Positions 52,000-59,975 of a DNA stretch of 64,000 nt are shown here, one piece after another (position 1 is the first letter of the stretch; each line of letters starts with the position of its first letter). The notes under the pieces were generated by a model that was given only the letters and a program-made list of their open reading frames with translations, did no database searches and was not told where the DNA came from. The DNA comes from Deltaproteobacteria bacterium (GTDB lineage: Bacteria; Desulfobacterota; DSM-4660; Desulfatiglandales; HGW-15): positions 1 through 64,000 of the forward strand of contig JAFDEF010000011.1 in assembly GCA_019310485.1 (NCBI GenBank), read 5' to 3'. A program made the position numbers and the translations under genes.

Positions 52000-53067
52000 T
52001 CAGGGATGCACGACAACCTTTAGTGCATTATCCTTTCGTTCCATGAAAGTTGTGAGCGCTTCATTGATATTTTCCAGAGGAAAAGTGTGGGTGATGAGAC
52101 TTTTGCCTTCAATTTTACCCTCGGCCATCAACGAAATAGCCCTGTGTACGCTCATACGGCCTTCCCCCCTAACAGTGAATATATTAATTCCGTTCTTGAC
52201 GGCAAGGCCTATATCGATAGTCACAGGATCGTCGAAGTGAGCAAGTAACACGATCTCTCCACCCCTTCGAGTCATTTCAAGTGCCTGCTGAAGACTCTCT
52301 TCCATGCCTGCTGCCACCAGTACCAGGTCGGCGCCGATGCCAGAGGTAAGTTCCCTTACTATTTCAACGGGGTTTTCCCTGTTAACATTGACCACGTTAT
52401 CCGCGCCCAGTTTTTTCCCCAGCTCGAGCCTGTCGTCCCTGGTTCCGTTCAAGATCACCCTTCCTGCACCCAATGCTTTACAGCACTGAACAGCCATCAG
52501 CCCAATAGACCCAGGACCAAGAATGGCTACCGCCTCACCCGAGATATAGCCGCCTGCCATGTCTATCCCGTAGAGTGAAGTACCGGCCGTTGTCGCCAGT
52601 GTTGCTTCCTCAAAAGAAATGTTATCAGGGAGTTTGCATAGGGTATTTACATGATTAACAGCATACTCAGCGAAACCTCCATTTGTTGTGAAACCATTCG
52701 CCCGATGGCCTTTTTCAAAGTTACCGTAGTTAAGGCAGGCAGTGTATTTTCCCATAATGCAGTTCTTGCAACGCCCGCAACCCTTGTGAACTTCCACAAC
52801 CACTCTGTCTCCCGGCTTGAACTCGTCAATTCCTTCTCCAACCGCTGCTATTGTACCGGAATATTCATGTCCTATGATAAATTCTTCAAAAGGCGGCTGT
52901 TTTGGCATCCCTCTTTTTATTATTTTGATATCCCCACCGCAGACTCCGCACGCAGCAATTTTTACAAGAGCCTCGTCACGCCCCGGAAGGGGTACTTTGC
53001 GCTCAACAACCCTGACATCGTTAAAGCCATAAAGGACCGCGGCCTTCATTTTTTCCGGTATTTTCAT
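52000..53067 (-). CDS. Zinc-dependent alcohol dehydrogenase (threonine dehydrogenase-like MDR), copy B
   Basis: A 355-residue medium-chain dehydrogenase with catalytic C43, H67 and E68 (GHEYSG), structural CGRCKNCIMGKYTAC and the Rossmann motif AVAILGPGSIGLMA. It shares HRANGFTTNGGFAEYAVN with copies A and C but has a different substrate-binding region (TTAGTSLYGI). AGGGG precedes the ATG. It lies in the operon behind operator site 4, between an OsmC gene and tctC. Confidence 0.9.
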   Translation of the reverse strand: MKIPEKMKAAVLYGFNDVRVVERKVPLPGRDEALVKIAACGVCGGDIKIIKRGMPKQPPFEEFIIGHEYSGTIAAVGEGIDEFKPGDRVVVEVHKGCGRCKNCIMGKYTACLNYGNFEKGHRANGFTTNGGFAEYAVNHVNTLCKLPDNISFEEATLATTAGTSLYGIDMAGGYISGEAVAILGPGSIGLMAVQCCKALGAGRVILNGTRDDRLELGKKLGADNVVNVNRENPVEIVRELTSGIGADLVLVAAGMEESLQQALEMTRRGGEIVLLAHFDDPVTIDIGLAVKNGINIFTVRGEGRMSVHRAISLMAEGKIEGKSLITHTFPLENINEALTTFMERKDNALKVVVHP

Positions 53068-53246
53068 GAAGTTTACCCCTGGTGTTCCTTGCCCGTGTTC
53101 TCAAAGGTAAAACTTGACCCCAGCCAAAGCCAGTATCTAGAATCAAGGGGCATAAATGTCTGCTCCGCTTGCGTAGACTTCACCAAAGCAATCGCTCCTC
53201 TCTCGAGCGATCAATCACAGGCTTGGCTTCAGGGAGGGTATTCCCG
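53068..53246 (-). other. Gap with a short hairpin
   Basis: ATCGCTC (53191-53197) and GAGCGAT (53205-53211) form a 7-bp stem with a 7-base loop. No U-tract follows, so this is only a possible internal hairpin between the OsmC and alcohol dehydrogenase genes. Nothing else is seen in the 179 bp. Confidence 0.3.
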
Positions 53247-53657
53247 CTACGTACTGCCCCCATCAGCTCGGTTCAATAATATATCAATTGCCGGATGGTT
53301 TTGTATGTTTTTCTTAACTACACACACATCGGCTGCCGATTTGATGGCATTTAGATATTTTTCAGGAAAATCCTTTGCCACTTCAATATCTACGACAATT
53401 CTTCCAATCAGTCCGGATGTCCGGTCATTTTCGGATCTAACTCTTAACTTGACTTTGTTTCTTGGTATGTCGTGTTTTTCACAGAAGAACTGGATGTAGA
53501 AGCCCGCACATGTTCCGATAGAGGCGAGAAGGAGTGCAGTTGGGGAGGGCTCCGTACCTTCTCCCCCGGCGGTCTTTGGTGCATCAGTTGGAATCGTGAA
53601 CCCGTTGTAAAGGGCGTTTACTTTCTTGCCCCCTAATACTTCTATCTCTAGTTCCAT
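53247..53657 (-). CDS. OsmC family protein
   Basis: A 136-residue OsmC-fold protein with the two conserved cysteines in place: one in LLLASIGTCAG near residue 54 and one in AADVCVVKK near residue 112, the redox pair of organic-hydroperoxide-type members. It may act as a thiol-dependent peroxidase or bind a ligand. AAGGTT precedes the ATG. Its presence inside a transporter operon is of unclear meaning. Confidence 0.85.
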   Translation of the reverse strand: MELEIEVLGGKKVNALYNGFTIPTDAPKTAGGEGTEPSPTALLLASIGTCAGFYIQFFCEKHDIPRNKVKLRVRSENDRTSGLIGRIVVDIEVAKDFPEKYLNAIKSAADVCVVKKNIQNHPAIDILLNRADGGST

Positions 53658-53739
53658 AACTAACCTTGAAATTGATCAGGATTCTCGTGTCGTATAGATC
53701 GCAGCGATAACCATGGTGATCGCATTTTTCTTTTCGGGC

Positions 53740-54114
53740 TTAGAGGTTCTTCTCAGGGCCAGGAGGAGAGTAAATTATTATGTAGGTGAAGTCTTCCAAA
53801 GGGTCTGCCCAGACATAGTGCATTTCGCCGGGCGGGACATAGACCGTGTCACCTGGCTTCAGATTGTAAGGCTTTTCATTAATTGAAATCCCACCTGTTC
53901 CTGAAAGAACATGCATGCAATGCTCTTCCTCGTGACTGTGCCCGAGGCCTGTCTGGTTACAGTTAAGGCCTGCCTTCATGGTGTTCACAAGGAATGAGAA
54001 CCGTGTTATTCCGCAGCTTTCCTCATCAAGGACTATTTTGCATCTAACTGAACCGCCGTGGGTAATCTTTTCTGCCACTTCATCAATCGGAAAAACATAT
54101 TTTTTTTCAGCCAT
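53740..54114 (-). CDS. Small cupin-domain protein
   Basis: A 124-residue cupin with GLGHSHEEEHCMHVLSG (two histidines and glutamates) near 56-72 and VPPGEMHYVW near 91-100. AGGAGG precedes the ATG. It is the second gene behind operator site 4. Confidence 0.87.
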   Translation of the reverse strand: MAEKKYVFPIDEVAEKITHGGSVRCKIVLDEESCGITRFSFLVNTMKAGLNCNQTGLGHSHEEEHCMHVLSGTGGISINEKPYNLKPGDTVYVPPGEMHYVWADPLEDFTYIIIYSPPGPEKNL

Positions 54115-54293
54115 GATTTCTTTTCCTCCTAAAATGGTTGATTAATTCGACCCTTTCAACCTCTCAGGCTCAAGGCCTCTATTTTCCAAGGGCAAGGGAG
54201 ATTACTGAAATTTCTTGCGCCCCAGGGATAAAATACCCCGCCAGCAAAGCTGCCGTCTTGAAAGTTCCACCCGCAAGCAGGTGTCGTGATTGG

Positions 54294-54662
54294 CTATTCC
54301 TTCACTTCAATAAAATCAGCACCAACGGGGGGGCACGTGAAGAATTCTATGTAGCGAAACTCTTCGTTTGAACGGTTAATGGTTCCGTGTTTTTCACCTG
54401 GCTGTATACATATCACATCACCGGGCCTTAGTGTTATTTCTTTGCCTTCAACTGTTTCAATAGCCTCGCCGCTGATCGGAATAATCACCGATTCCCTGTC
54501 CTGGTGGTAGTGATACGGGACCTCTTTTCCAGGAACCAGCACGGCGAAGAGTCCACCAAGATCCTTGAACCCATCTTCCTTTTTCAGGACCTCAACCCGG
54601 TAGAACTCCTGGGGATTGGGGTTTTCGAAGCTGAGAAATTCTTCTGTTTTTAGGAGCTTCAT
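54294..54662 (-). CDS. Small cupin-domain protein
   Basis: A 122-residue cupin with PYHYHQDRESVIIPISG (two histidines and a glutamate) near 50-66 and IQPGEKHGTINRS near 86-98. GAGGACAT precedes the ATG. It is the first gene behind operator site 4, repeating the operator-cupin arrangement at sites 1 and 2. A 179-bp gap with no visible feature separates it from the next cupin. Confidence 0.87.
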   Translation of the reverse strand: MKLLKTEEFLSFENPNPQEFYRVEVLKKEDGFKDLGGLFAVLVPGKEVPYHYHQDRESVIIPISGEAIETVEGKEITLRPGDVICIQPGEKHGTINRSNEEFRYIEFFTCPPVGADFIEVKE

Positions 54663-54742
54663 GGTATGTCCTCGCTTCCTGAGTTGGGGGGCGGCCTCCA
54701 GCAGGCGGTCAAAAGTAATTCAAACTTCCCAATTTCCTAGAA

Positions 54743-54803
54743 TGCTCAAATGAGCAAATCTGCACAATTGTAGTAAATAGGCTCAGAAATAGTGTTTTGT
54801 CAA
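54743..54803 (-). promoter_or_regulatory. Promoter with two-part operator, site 4
   Basis: On the minus strand TTGACA (54803-54798) and TATTTA (54779-54774) are spaced by 18 bp. CAATTGTGCA follows at 54770-54761, then a 4-bp spacer and the palindrome TGCTCATTTGAGCA at 54756-54743. The divergent molybdopterin oxidoreductase gene starts 164 bp from the -35, so the same region may serve both directions. No other feature is seen in the 304-bp gap. Confidence 0.72.
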
Positions 54804-54966
54804 GAAAAAATGGAACGGGTTGCTCTCAAATTGAAAGTGTTGACAGATAATCTGTCCCATTACAGAAAATGCCTTGGTGGCAGATGTTGGAAAGAAAGGT
54901 ATGGCTTGAACCATTTAGAGAGGCGTGCTATTTCCTGCTCAATATCTCTTATAAGGAGAATCGTTC

Positions 54967-57108
54967 GTGCAAAAGGTGGTAAGGAGTGTTTGTCAGGCAT
55001 GCCATTGCGAATGTGGTGTACTGGTTCATGTTCAAGCTGGCAGGGTGAAAAAAATCAAAGGTGATCCTGATCACCCTATGAACAGGGGATTTGTGTGTAT
55101 AAAGGGTAGGGCGCAGCCTGAGCTTTTGTATCATCCGGATCGAGTGATATATCCCATGAAACGTGCTGGAGAACGTGGCAGTGGCTTGTGGAAGAGAATT
55201 TCCTGGCATGAGGCGCTTGAAGGAATATCACAAAAGCTCACGGCGCTTAAAGAAAAGTATGGGCCAGAGTCTTTTTGTGCAATTCACGGGACAGGCCCCA
55301 GACCTACCCACTACTCCACGGCACTGCTCAGTTATGCACTGGGGAGTCCAAACGTGGCGAGCACGGATTTTCACATTTGCTTTGTACCTTCAGTGGTGGC
55401 GGGAAAGTGGACAATGGGGCACTGCATCACACTTGAAAATGGTCCAGACTACCGCAATGCCAATTGTATACTGGTGGTCGGTGGAAACCCTCTTGCATCC
55501 CATCCTCCAAGAGGCCTTGACCTCCTTGAAGCGAAGAAAAACAGAGGAGCTAAGCTGATAGTGGTTGACCCTCATCGCACAGAGATTGCGGAAAGAGCAG
55601 ATCTGTGGCTAAAAATCCGGCCGGGAACAGACCTGGCATTAGTCCTGGGGATGATTGGATTTATCATAGAGGATGGTCTTTATGACAAGGAATTTGTCGA
55701 AAAATGGTGCTACGGGTTTGATGCTTTGAGACAGCGCGCCATGGAGTATCCCCTCAACAGGGTAGAGGAAATCTCATGGATCCCTGCTGACATGATTAAA
55801 GAGGCAGCCAGAATGTGCGCTACAATTAAGCCAGCAGTCCTGCATCATCGGGTAGCAGTGGAACACAACATTAATTCGACCCAAACATGCAGGGCACTTG
55901 CCATAATGATAGCTCTCAGTGGAAACATCGATGTTCGTGGGGGGAATGTATTTCCAGTCTCTTTTCCCGGGCACATCCGTTTTGGTCATGTTGCAGGGGA
56001 GAGCAGGCGATTCAGACCTGCCCCGGGGCTGGAAGAAAAACGAGTCGGGGCCAAAGAATACCCACTTATATCCGGCCCAGACGCTGTTTTGCCTTTTGTT
56101 GCAGCCCCGCTCATTAAAAGAGCAATCCTTGAGCGCAAGCCCTATCCGATCAAGAGCATGTTTTCCGCAGGAGGAAACCCTGTTTTAAACATGCAAAATG
56201 CGAGAAGTGTGTGGACAGCTTTAAAAGAGCATCTCGAGTTGTTGGTGGTGGCAGATTTTTTTATGACACCGACTGCTGAATTGGCTGACTATGTTCTTCC
56301 GCCTGCTACCTGGATGGAAAGAGACGAAATTTGTGATGCCCTCTACCCAAACTATATTGCTGCCCGGCAAAGAGCGGTTGAGCCTGTAGGCGAATCCTTT
56401 CATGACCTAAGAATTGCTATTGAGCTGGCAAAAAGGATCCCCTGGGCGAATCGAAATTACATGCCCTGGGACAGTGTGGGGGAGTTTAACGAAAGCTGCC
56501 TCAAGAATAGCGGTCTTAGCTTCAGAGAGTTGAGATCAATAGGCATCGCAGAAATACCCATGAAATACAGAAAGTACGAGAATGGAGGATTTCACACCCC
56601 TACCGGCAAGGTCGAACTTTACTCTACTATGTTCGAAAAATATGGCTATGATCCCCTGCCTTCGTACAGGGAGCCACCGGAGAGTCCTGTTAGCACTCCA
56701 GAGCTATTCGAACAATACCCCTACATTCTCTACACGGGAAACAGGCACGTCGAATTCTTTCACTCAGAGGGGAGGCAGATCAAATCCTTAAGGGAGAAAG
56801 TTCCTTATCCTTTGATTGAAATACATCCCCTGACAGCGGCTCGAGAAAACATTCACGGTGGGGAGTGGGTATGGATTGAAACCCCTCAAAGACAAGGGGA
56901 AAAAGCCAAGATGAAGGTGAAGATCACTGACAGGGTTGACCAAAGAATGGTGCATGCCCGGCATGGTTGGTGGTTTCCCGAGAAACCTGGTCCAGAGCAC
57001 GGGTGTTTTGAGCCAAACATTAACGTAGTAACTACAGATGATCCTCCGCTTGAAGAAATTTGTGCTTCTGCCAGAACCAGGGGCACGCTTTGTAAGATCT
57101 ACAAGTAG
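54967..57108 (+). CDS. Single-subunit molybdopterin oxidoreductase (Mo-bis-PGD)
   Basis: A 713-residue DMSO-reductase-superfamily enzyme. The N-terminal [4Fe-4S] site is C9, C12, C16 and C44. C138 in DFHICFVP sits where the molybdenum (or tungsten) ligand is expected. The C-terminal domain ends near the conserved HGWWFPEKP segment. No TAT signal is present, so it is cytoplasmic, and no Fe-S or membrane partner follows. It starts with GTG behind AAGGAG. The substrate is unknown. It lies divergently from operator site 4. Confidence 0.87.
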   Translation: MQKVVRSVCQACHCECGVLVHVQAGRVKKIKGDPDHPMNRGFVCIKGRAQPELLYHPDRVIYPMKRAGERGSGLWKRISWHEALEGISQKLTALKEKYGPESFCAIHGTGPRPTHYSTALLSYALGSPNVASTDFHICFVPSVVAGKWTMGHCITLENGPDYRNANCILVVGGNPLASHPPRGLDLLEAKKNRGAKLIVVDPHRTEIAERADLWLKIRPGTDLALVLGMIGFIIEDGLYDKEFVEKWCYGFDALRQRAMEYPLNRVEEISWIPADMIKEAARMCATIKPAVLHHRVAVEHNINSTQTCRALAIMIALSGNIDVRGGNVFPVSFPGHIRFGHVAGESRRFRPAPGLEEKRVGAKEYPLISGPDAVLPFVAAPLIKRAILERKPYPIKSMFSAGGNPVLNMQNARSVWTALKEHLELLVVADFFMTPTAELADYVLPPATWMERDEICDALYPNYIAARQRAVEPVGESFHDLRIAIELAKRIPWANRNYMPWDSVGEFNESCLKNSGLSFRELRSIGIAEIPMKYRKYENGGFHTPTGKVELYSTMFEKYGYDPLPSYREPPESPVSTPELFEQYPYILYTGNRHVEFFHSEGRQIKSLREKVPYPLIEIHPLTAARENIHGGEWVWIETPQRQGEKAKMKVKITDRVDQRMVHARHGWWFPEKPGPEHGCFEPNINVVTTDDPPLEEICASARTRGTLCKIYK

Positions 57109-57117
57109 TCGAACAGC

Positions 57118-57146
57118 TTGACATTAGAACGGTCGCTACTTATGAT
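57118..57146 (+). promoter_or_regulatory. Promoter upstream of alcohol dehydrogenase copy C
   Basis: TTGACA (57118-57123) and TATGAT (57141-57146) are spaced by exactly 17 bp, one of the best promoter matches in the window. It starts 10 bp after the molybdopterin oxidoreductase stop and about 90 bp before the next start codon. Confidence 0.65.
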
Positions 57147-57166
57147 CGTGGCTTTAAAGAACGCTC

Positions 57167-57186
57167 GCGCATATTGCGCTTTTTTT
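57167..57186 (+). terminator. Short terminator-like hairpin in the leader of the dehydrogenase gene
   Basis: GCGCA (57167-57171) and TGCGC (57175-57179) form a short stem with a 3-base loop followed by seven T residues. It could end upstream transcripts or attenuate the promoter at 57118. The stem is only 5 bp, so strength is doubtful. Confidence 0.45.
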
Positions 57187-57208
57187 ATTAAAGAAGGAGG
57201 TTTTGAAA

Positions 57209-58282
57209 ATGGAAATACCTGAAAAGATGAAGGCAGTGGTTTTGATGGGGCCAAACAAGCTCGAAATTAAAGAAGTTGATACACCCAGGACCGGACCGCA
57301 GGATGTTTTAATCAAGGTTCAGGCTACGGCTGTTTGTTCGAGCGATGTCAGCCTGATTGCCAAGCCGTGGGAAGCGCAGCCCCCTTATGGATCATTTATT
57401 ATCGGGCATGAGTACGCGGGCATCGTGGCTGCTGTTGGAGACACTGTGGATGAATTCTCGGTGGGAGACAGGGTGGCTGTTGAAGCAAGCTATGGCTGCG
57501 GGCGCTGCAGGAATTGCAGGCTTGGAAATTATACTGCGTGTCTTAATTATGGAAACCTGAAACGAGGACACCGGGCCAACGGATTCACCACTAACGGCGG
57601 TTTTGCTCAATATGCATTGAACCAGCTAAACACGGTGTACAAAATCCCTGACTCAATCGAATTTGATGAAGCTGCCCTGATTACCAACCTGGGATGCGTT
57701 CTTTACGGATTTCAGACTACCGGCGGGTACATTGTGGGCGATGATGTCGCGATCATAGGACCAGGCCCTCTGGGCCTAATATCGGCCAGCGTGGCCCGGG
57801 CACTGTGTGCGGAAAGGATTTTTTTGATCGGCACCAGAAGCAGCCGCCTTGAAACAGGCAAATCCATCGGTGCAGACCGTATTATTAACGTGCATGATGA
57901 AGATCCTGTAAAAGTGGTTCGAGAGGAGACTGGTGGAAAAGGAGCTGATCTTGTCATTGAATCCTCGGGCGCGCCCACAGGCATTCAAACTGCGGTTGAA
58001 ATGTGCAAGCGCATGGGGAAGGTTTTGCTTCTCGGGTATCCCGAGGAGCCTGCCTCTTTGAACTTTGCCATGATGGGGATGCGTAACATACATATTTTTT
58101 CAGTTCGAGGAGAAGGGTGGGCTAATTGCGCACGTGGTATATCCTTACTTTCCCAGGGTAAAGTTACACTAAAGCCGCTTGCCACCCACTCATTCCCGCT
58201 GGACCAGGTCGAAGAAGCTTTTAGAACATTTACCGAGAGGATTGGGGGAGCCATCAAGGTAATTGTGCACCCCAATGAATAG
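57209..58282 (+). CDS. Zinc-dependent alcohol dehydrogenase (threonine dehydrogenase-like MDR), copy C
   Basis: A 357-residue medium-chain dehydrogenase. Catalytic ligands are C43, H67 and E68; structural cysteines are C97, C100, C103 and C111. It is very close to copy A (MGPN(K/Q)LE, AKP, QPPYGSFI, LITNLGCVLYGFQT), suggesting recent duplication. GGAGG lies 8 bp upstream of the ATG. A cupin gene follows after 12 bp. Confidence 0.9.
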   Translation: MEIPEKMKAVVLMGPNKLEIKEVDTPRTGPQDVLIKVQATAVCSSDVSLIAKPWEAQPPYGSFIIGHEYAGIVAAVGDTVDEFSVGDRVAVEASYGCGRCRNCRLGNYTACLNYGNLKRGHRANGFTTNGGFAQYALNQLNTVYKIPDSIEFDEAALITNLGCVLYGFQTTGGYIVGDDVAIIGPGPLGLISASVARALCAERIFLIGTRSSRLETGKSIGADRIINVHDEDPVKVVREETGGKGADLVIESSGAPTGIQTAVEMCKRMGKVLLLGYPEEPASLNFAMMGMRNIHIFSVRGEGWANCARGISLLSQGKVTLKPLATHSFPLDQVEEAFRTFTERIGGAIKVIVHPNE

Positions 58283-58294
58283 GAGGGTCCCTGC

Positions 58295-58693
58295 ATGAAG
58301 TATATTCTCAAGATGGAAGACGGTCGCGTTGAGCCGATAAAGGACCTGATGAAATCAGAGGATGAATTTGCACTTCGCCGCATTTTTGTTGATGCCCAAA
58401 TGGGCGGTGCAAAGAACCTGACTTTCGGCTACGCCCGATTTGAGCCAAGGACCTCATATCACAAGAAACATTTTCACCCCCATGCAGAAGAAGTATTTTA
58501 CATACTGAGTGGTAAAGGAATTGGGGGTATTGGAACAAGCGGAAAGGAAGTTGAAATAGTCAAGGGCGACACGGTCTGGGTTCCGCGAGGGGCCGTTCAC
58601 TGGCTTTACAATCCTTTTGACGAGGTGTGCGAAATTCTCTTTGTGTACTCTTCCCCTTCTTTGTCCGCTGCAGGTTATGAGATCATTGAGTAA
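58295..58693 (+). CDS. Small cupin-domain protein
   Basis: A 132-residue cupin with KKHFHPHAEEVFYILSG (three histidines and a glutamate) near 54-70 and VPRGAVHWLYNP near 96-107. AGGAGGG precedes the ATG. Its end overlaps the start of the MFS gene. Confidence 0.87.
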   Translation: MKYILKMEDGRVEPIKDLMKSEDEFALRRIFVDAQMGGAKNLTFGYARFEPRTSYHKKHFHPHAEEVFYILSGKGIGGIGTSGKEVEIVKGDTVWVPRGAVHWLYNPFDEVCEILFVYSSPSLSAAGYEIIE

Positions 58694-59897
58694 CACAGGG
58701 TGGAGTTTTCACCTTCCCAGGATAAGCAGCCGCCGGGTCATAACGGTGCCTACCTTTGCCTCGCTAGGCATGATGGGGGTTTTTCATGCTTTCTGGGGCA
58801 CGGCCCTTCCAGCTTTACGGCTTTTCCTCGATATCAATATTGAGAAAGCAGCAATCTTGACCGCCTATACCCAGGCCGGACAGGCCGCAGCGTGCGTGCT
58901 TGGAGGGGTGTTGTGTGATTTATTTCGCCGCGACAGGGTTCTTTTCCTTGGGTGCCTCTTGCTTGGTACAGGCGCTCTTTTTCTGGGAGGGATCCGCTCC
59001 TTTGAGATTACACTTTTTGTGGCACTGGGTATGGGTTTCGGCTGCGGGCTGATCCTGAGCAGCTCCAATGCCCTTTTGGTAGGGCTTTATCCAAATCGGA
59101 AAGGACCAATCCTCAATATTCATCACAGTGTGTACGGCGCTGTATCACTGTTTAGCCCTCTTGTCATGGGCTACTTGATTAGCTCAGGGCATGGCTGGAC
59201 ACAGGGGTACAGGGGCCTTGGCTGGATTCTGATCGTAACCTGCTCTTTTTTCCTTTTAACCGACGCGCCTCTACCCTCTGAAAGCACGAACAGAACTTTT
59301 TTCAAGGACCTGGGAGGTCTTTTCAGAAAAGGAGAATTTATTTTCCTTTTGCTGATTGCGGCCATGTCAATCGGAACCCAGATCGCCATAATGTTTTTGT
59401 CCGTTACCTTCCTCAGCGAGGTTAAAGGCTTGAGCATTATAGAGGCGAGCGCAGTGCTGTCTGGTTTTTTTATTTTCCTGCTTGCGGGGCGCTTGATGTG
59501 TAGCTGGCTTGCTTTGCGAACTCAGGTTTCAAAGATAATCTTCGGACTGGTTATCCTGCAGCTCTGCAGCTTGATCGTTGCGTGGCAAGGAAGAGGGTGG
59601 TTTTCTGCCGGCGCGATAGTGGTGAGCGGTCTGGCATGTTCAGGAATATTTCCTGGCCTGCTTGCATTGACAGGGACTCTTTATTTTGACATGGCCGGCA
59701 GCTCGCTGGGGATTCTTGCTTCCATGAACTGGATTGGTGGAATGCTTATTGTCTGGATTTCAGGGATAGTTTCGCAGAGAATGGGTTTAGAATTTGGTTT
59801 TGTTGCAATAGTAGGATCTTCTCTTGTCGGTGTAGCTTTGTTCCTTTCCAGGTACAGGGTCTTTGTGAGGGAAGAAAAGAAGCTGGCCCTACTTTAA
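58677..59897 (+). CDS. MFS family transporter
   Basis: A 406-residue membrane protein with about 12 transmembrane helices and a central charged loop (STNRTFFKDLGGLFRKGE) at about residues 200-220. The N-terminal half carries a DLFRRDR motif after helix 2, resembling the MFS motif. I start at the ATG at 58677, overlapping the cupin stop by 17 bp; the frame is open upstream but lies inside the cupin gene. It probably carries a small organic anion or sugar. Confidence 0.85.
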   Translation: MRSLSNTGWSFHLPRISSRRVITVPTFASLGMMGVFHAFWGTALPALRLFLDINIEKAAILTAYTQAGQAAACVLGGVLCDLFRRDRVLFLGCLLLGTGALFLGGIRSFEITLFVALGMGFGCGLILSSSNALLVGLYPNRKGPILNIHHSVYGAVSLFSPLVMGYLISSGHGWTQGYRGLGWILIVTCSFFLLTDAPLPSESTNRTFFKDLGGLFRKGEFIFLLLIAAMSIGTQIAIMFLSVTFLSEVKGLSIIEASAVLSGFFIFLLAGRLMCSWLALRTQVSKIIFGLVILQLCSLIVAWQGRGWFSAGAIVVSGLACSGIFPGLLALTGTLYFDMAGSSLGILASMNWIGGMLIVWISGIVSQRMGLEFGFVAIVGSSLVGVALFLSRYRVFVREEKKLALL

Positions 59898-59975
59898 ATG
59901 GTTATCTTGAAATAAAATACTGTCAAAAAGAGCCGCCGGGCTTTATAGTTTGAACATTACTCAAGGGAGGAAGAG

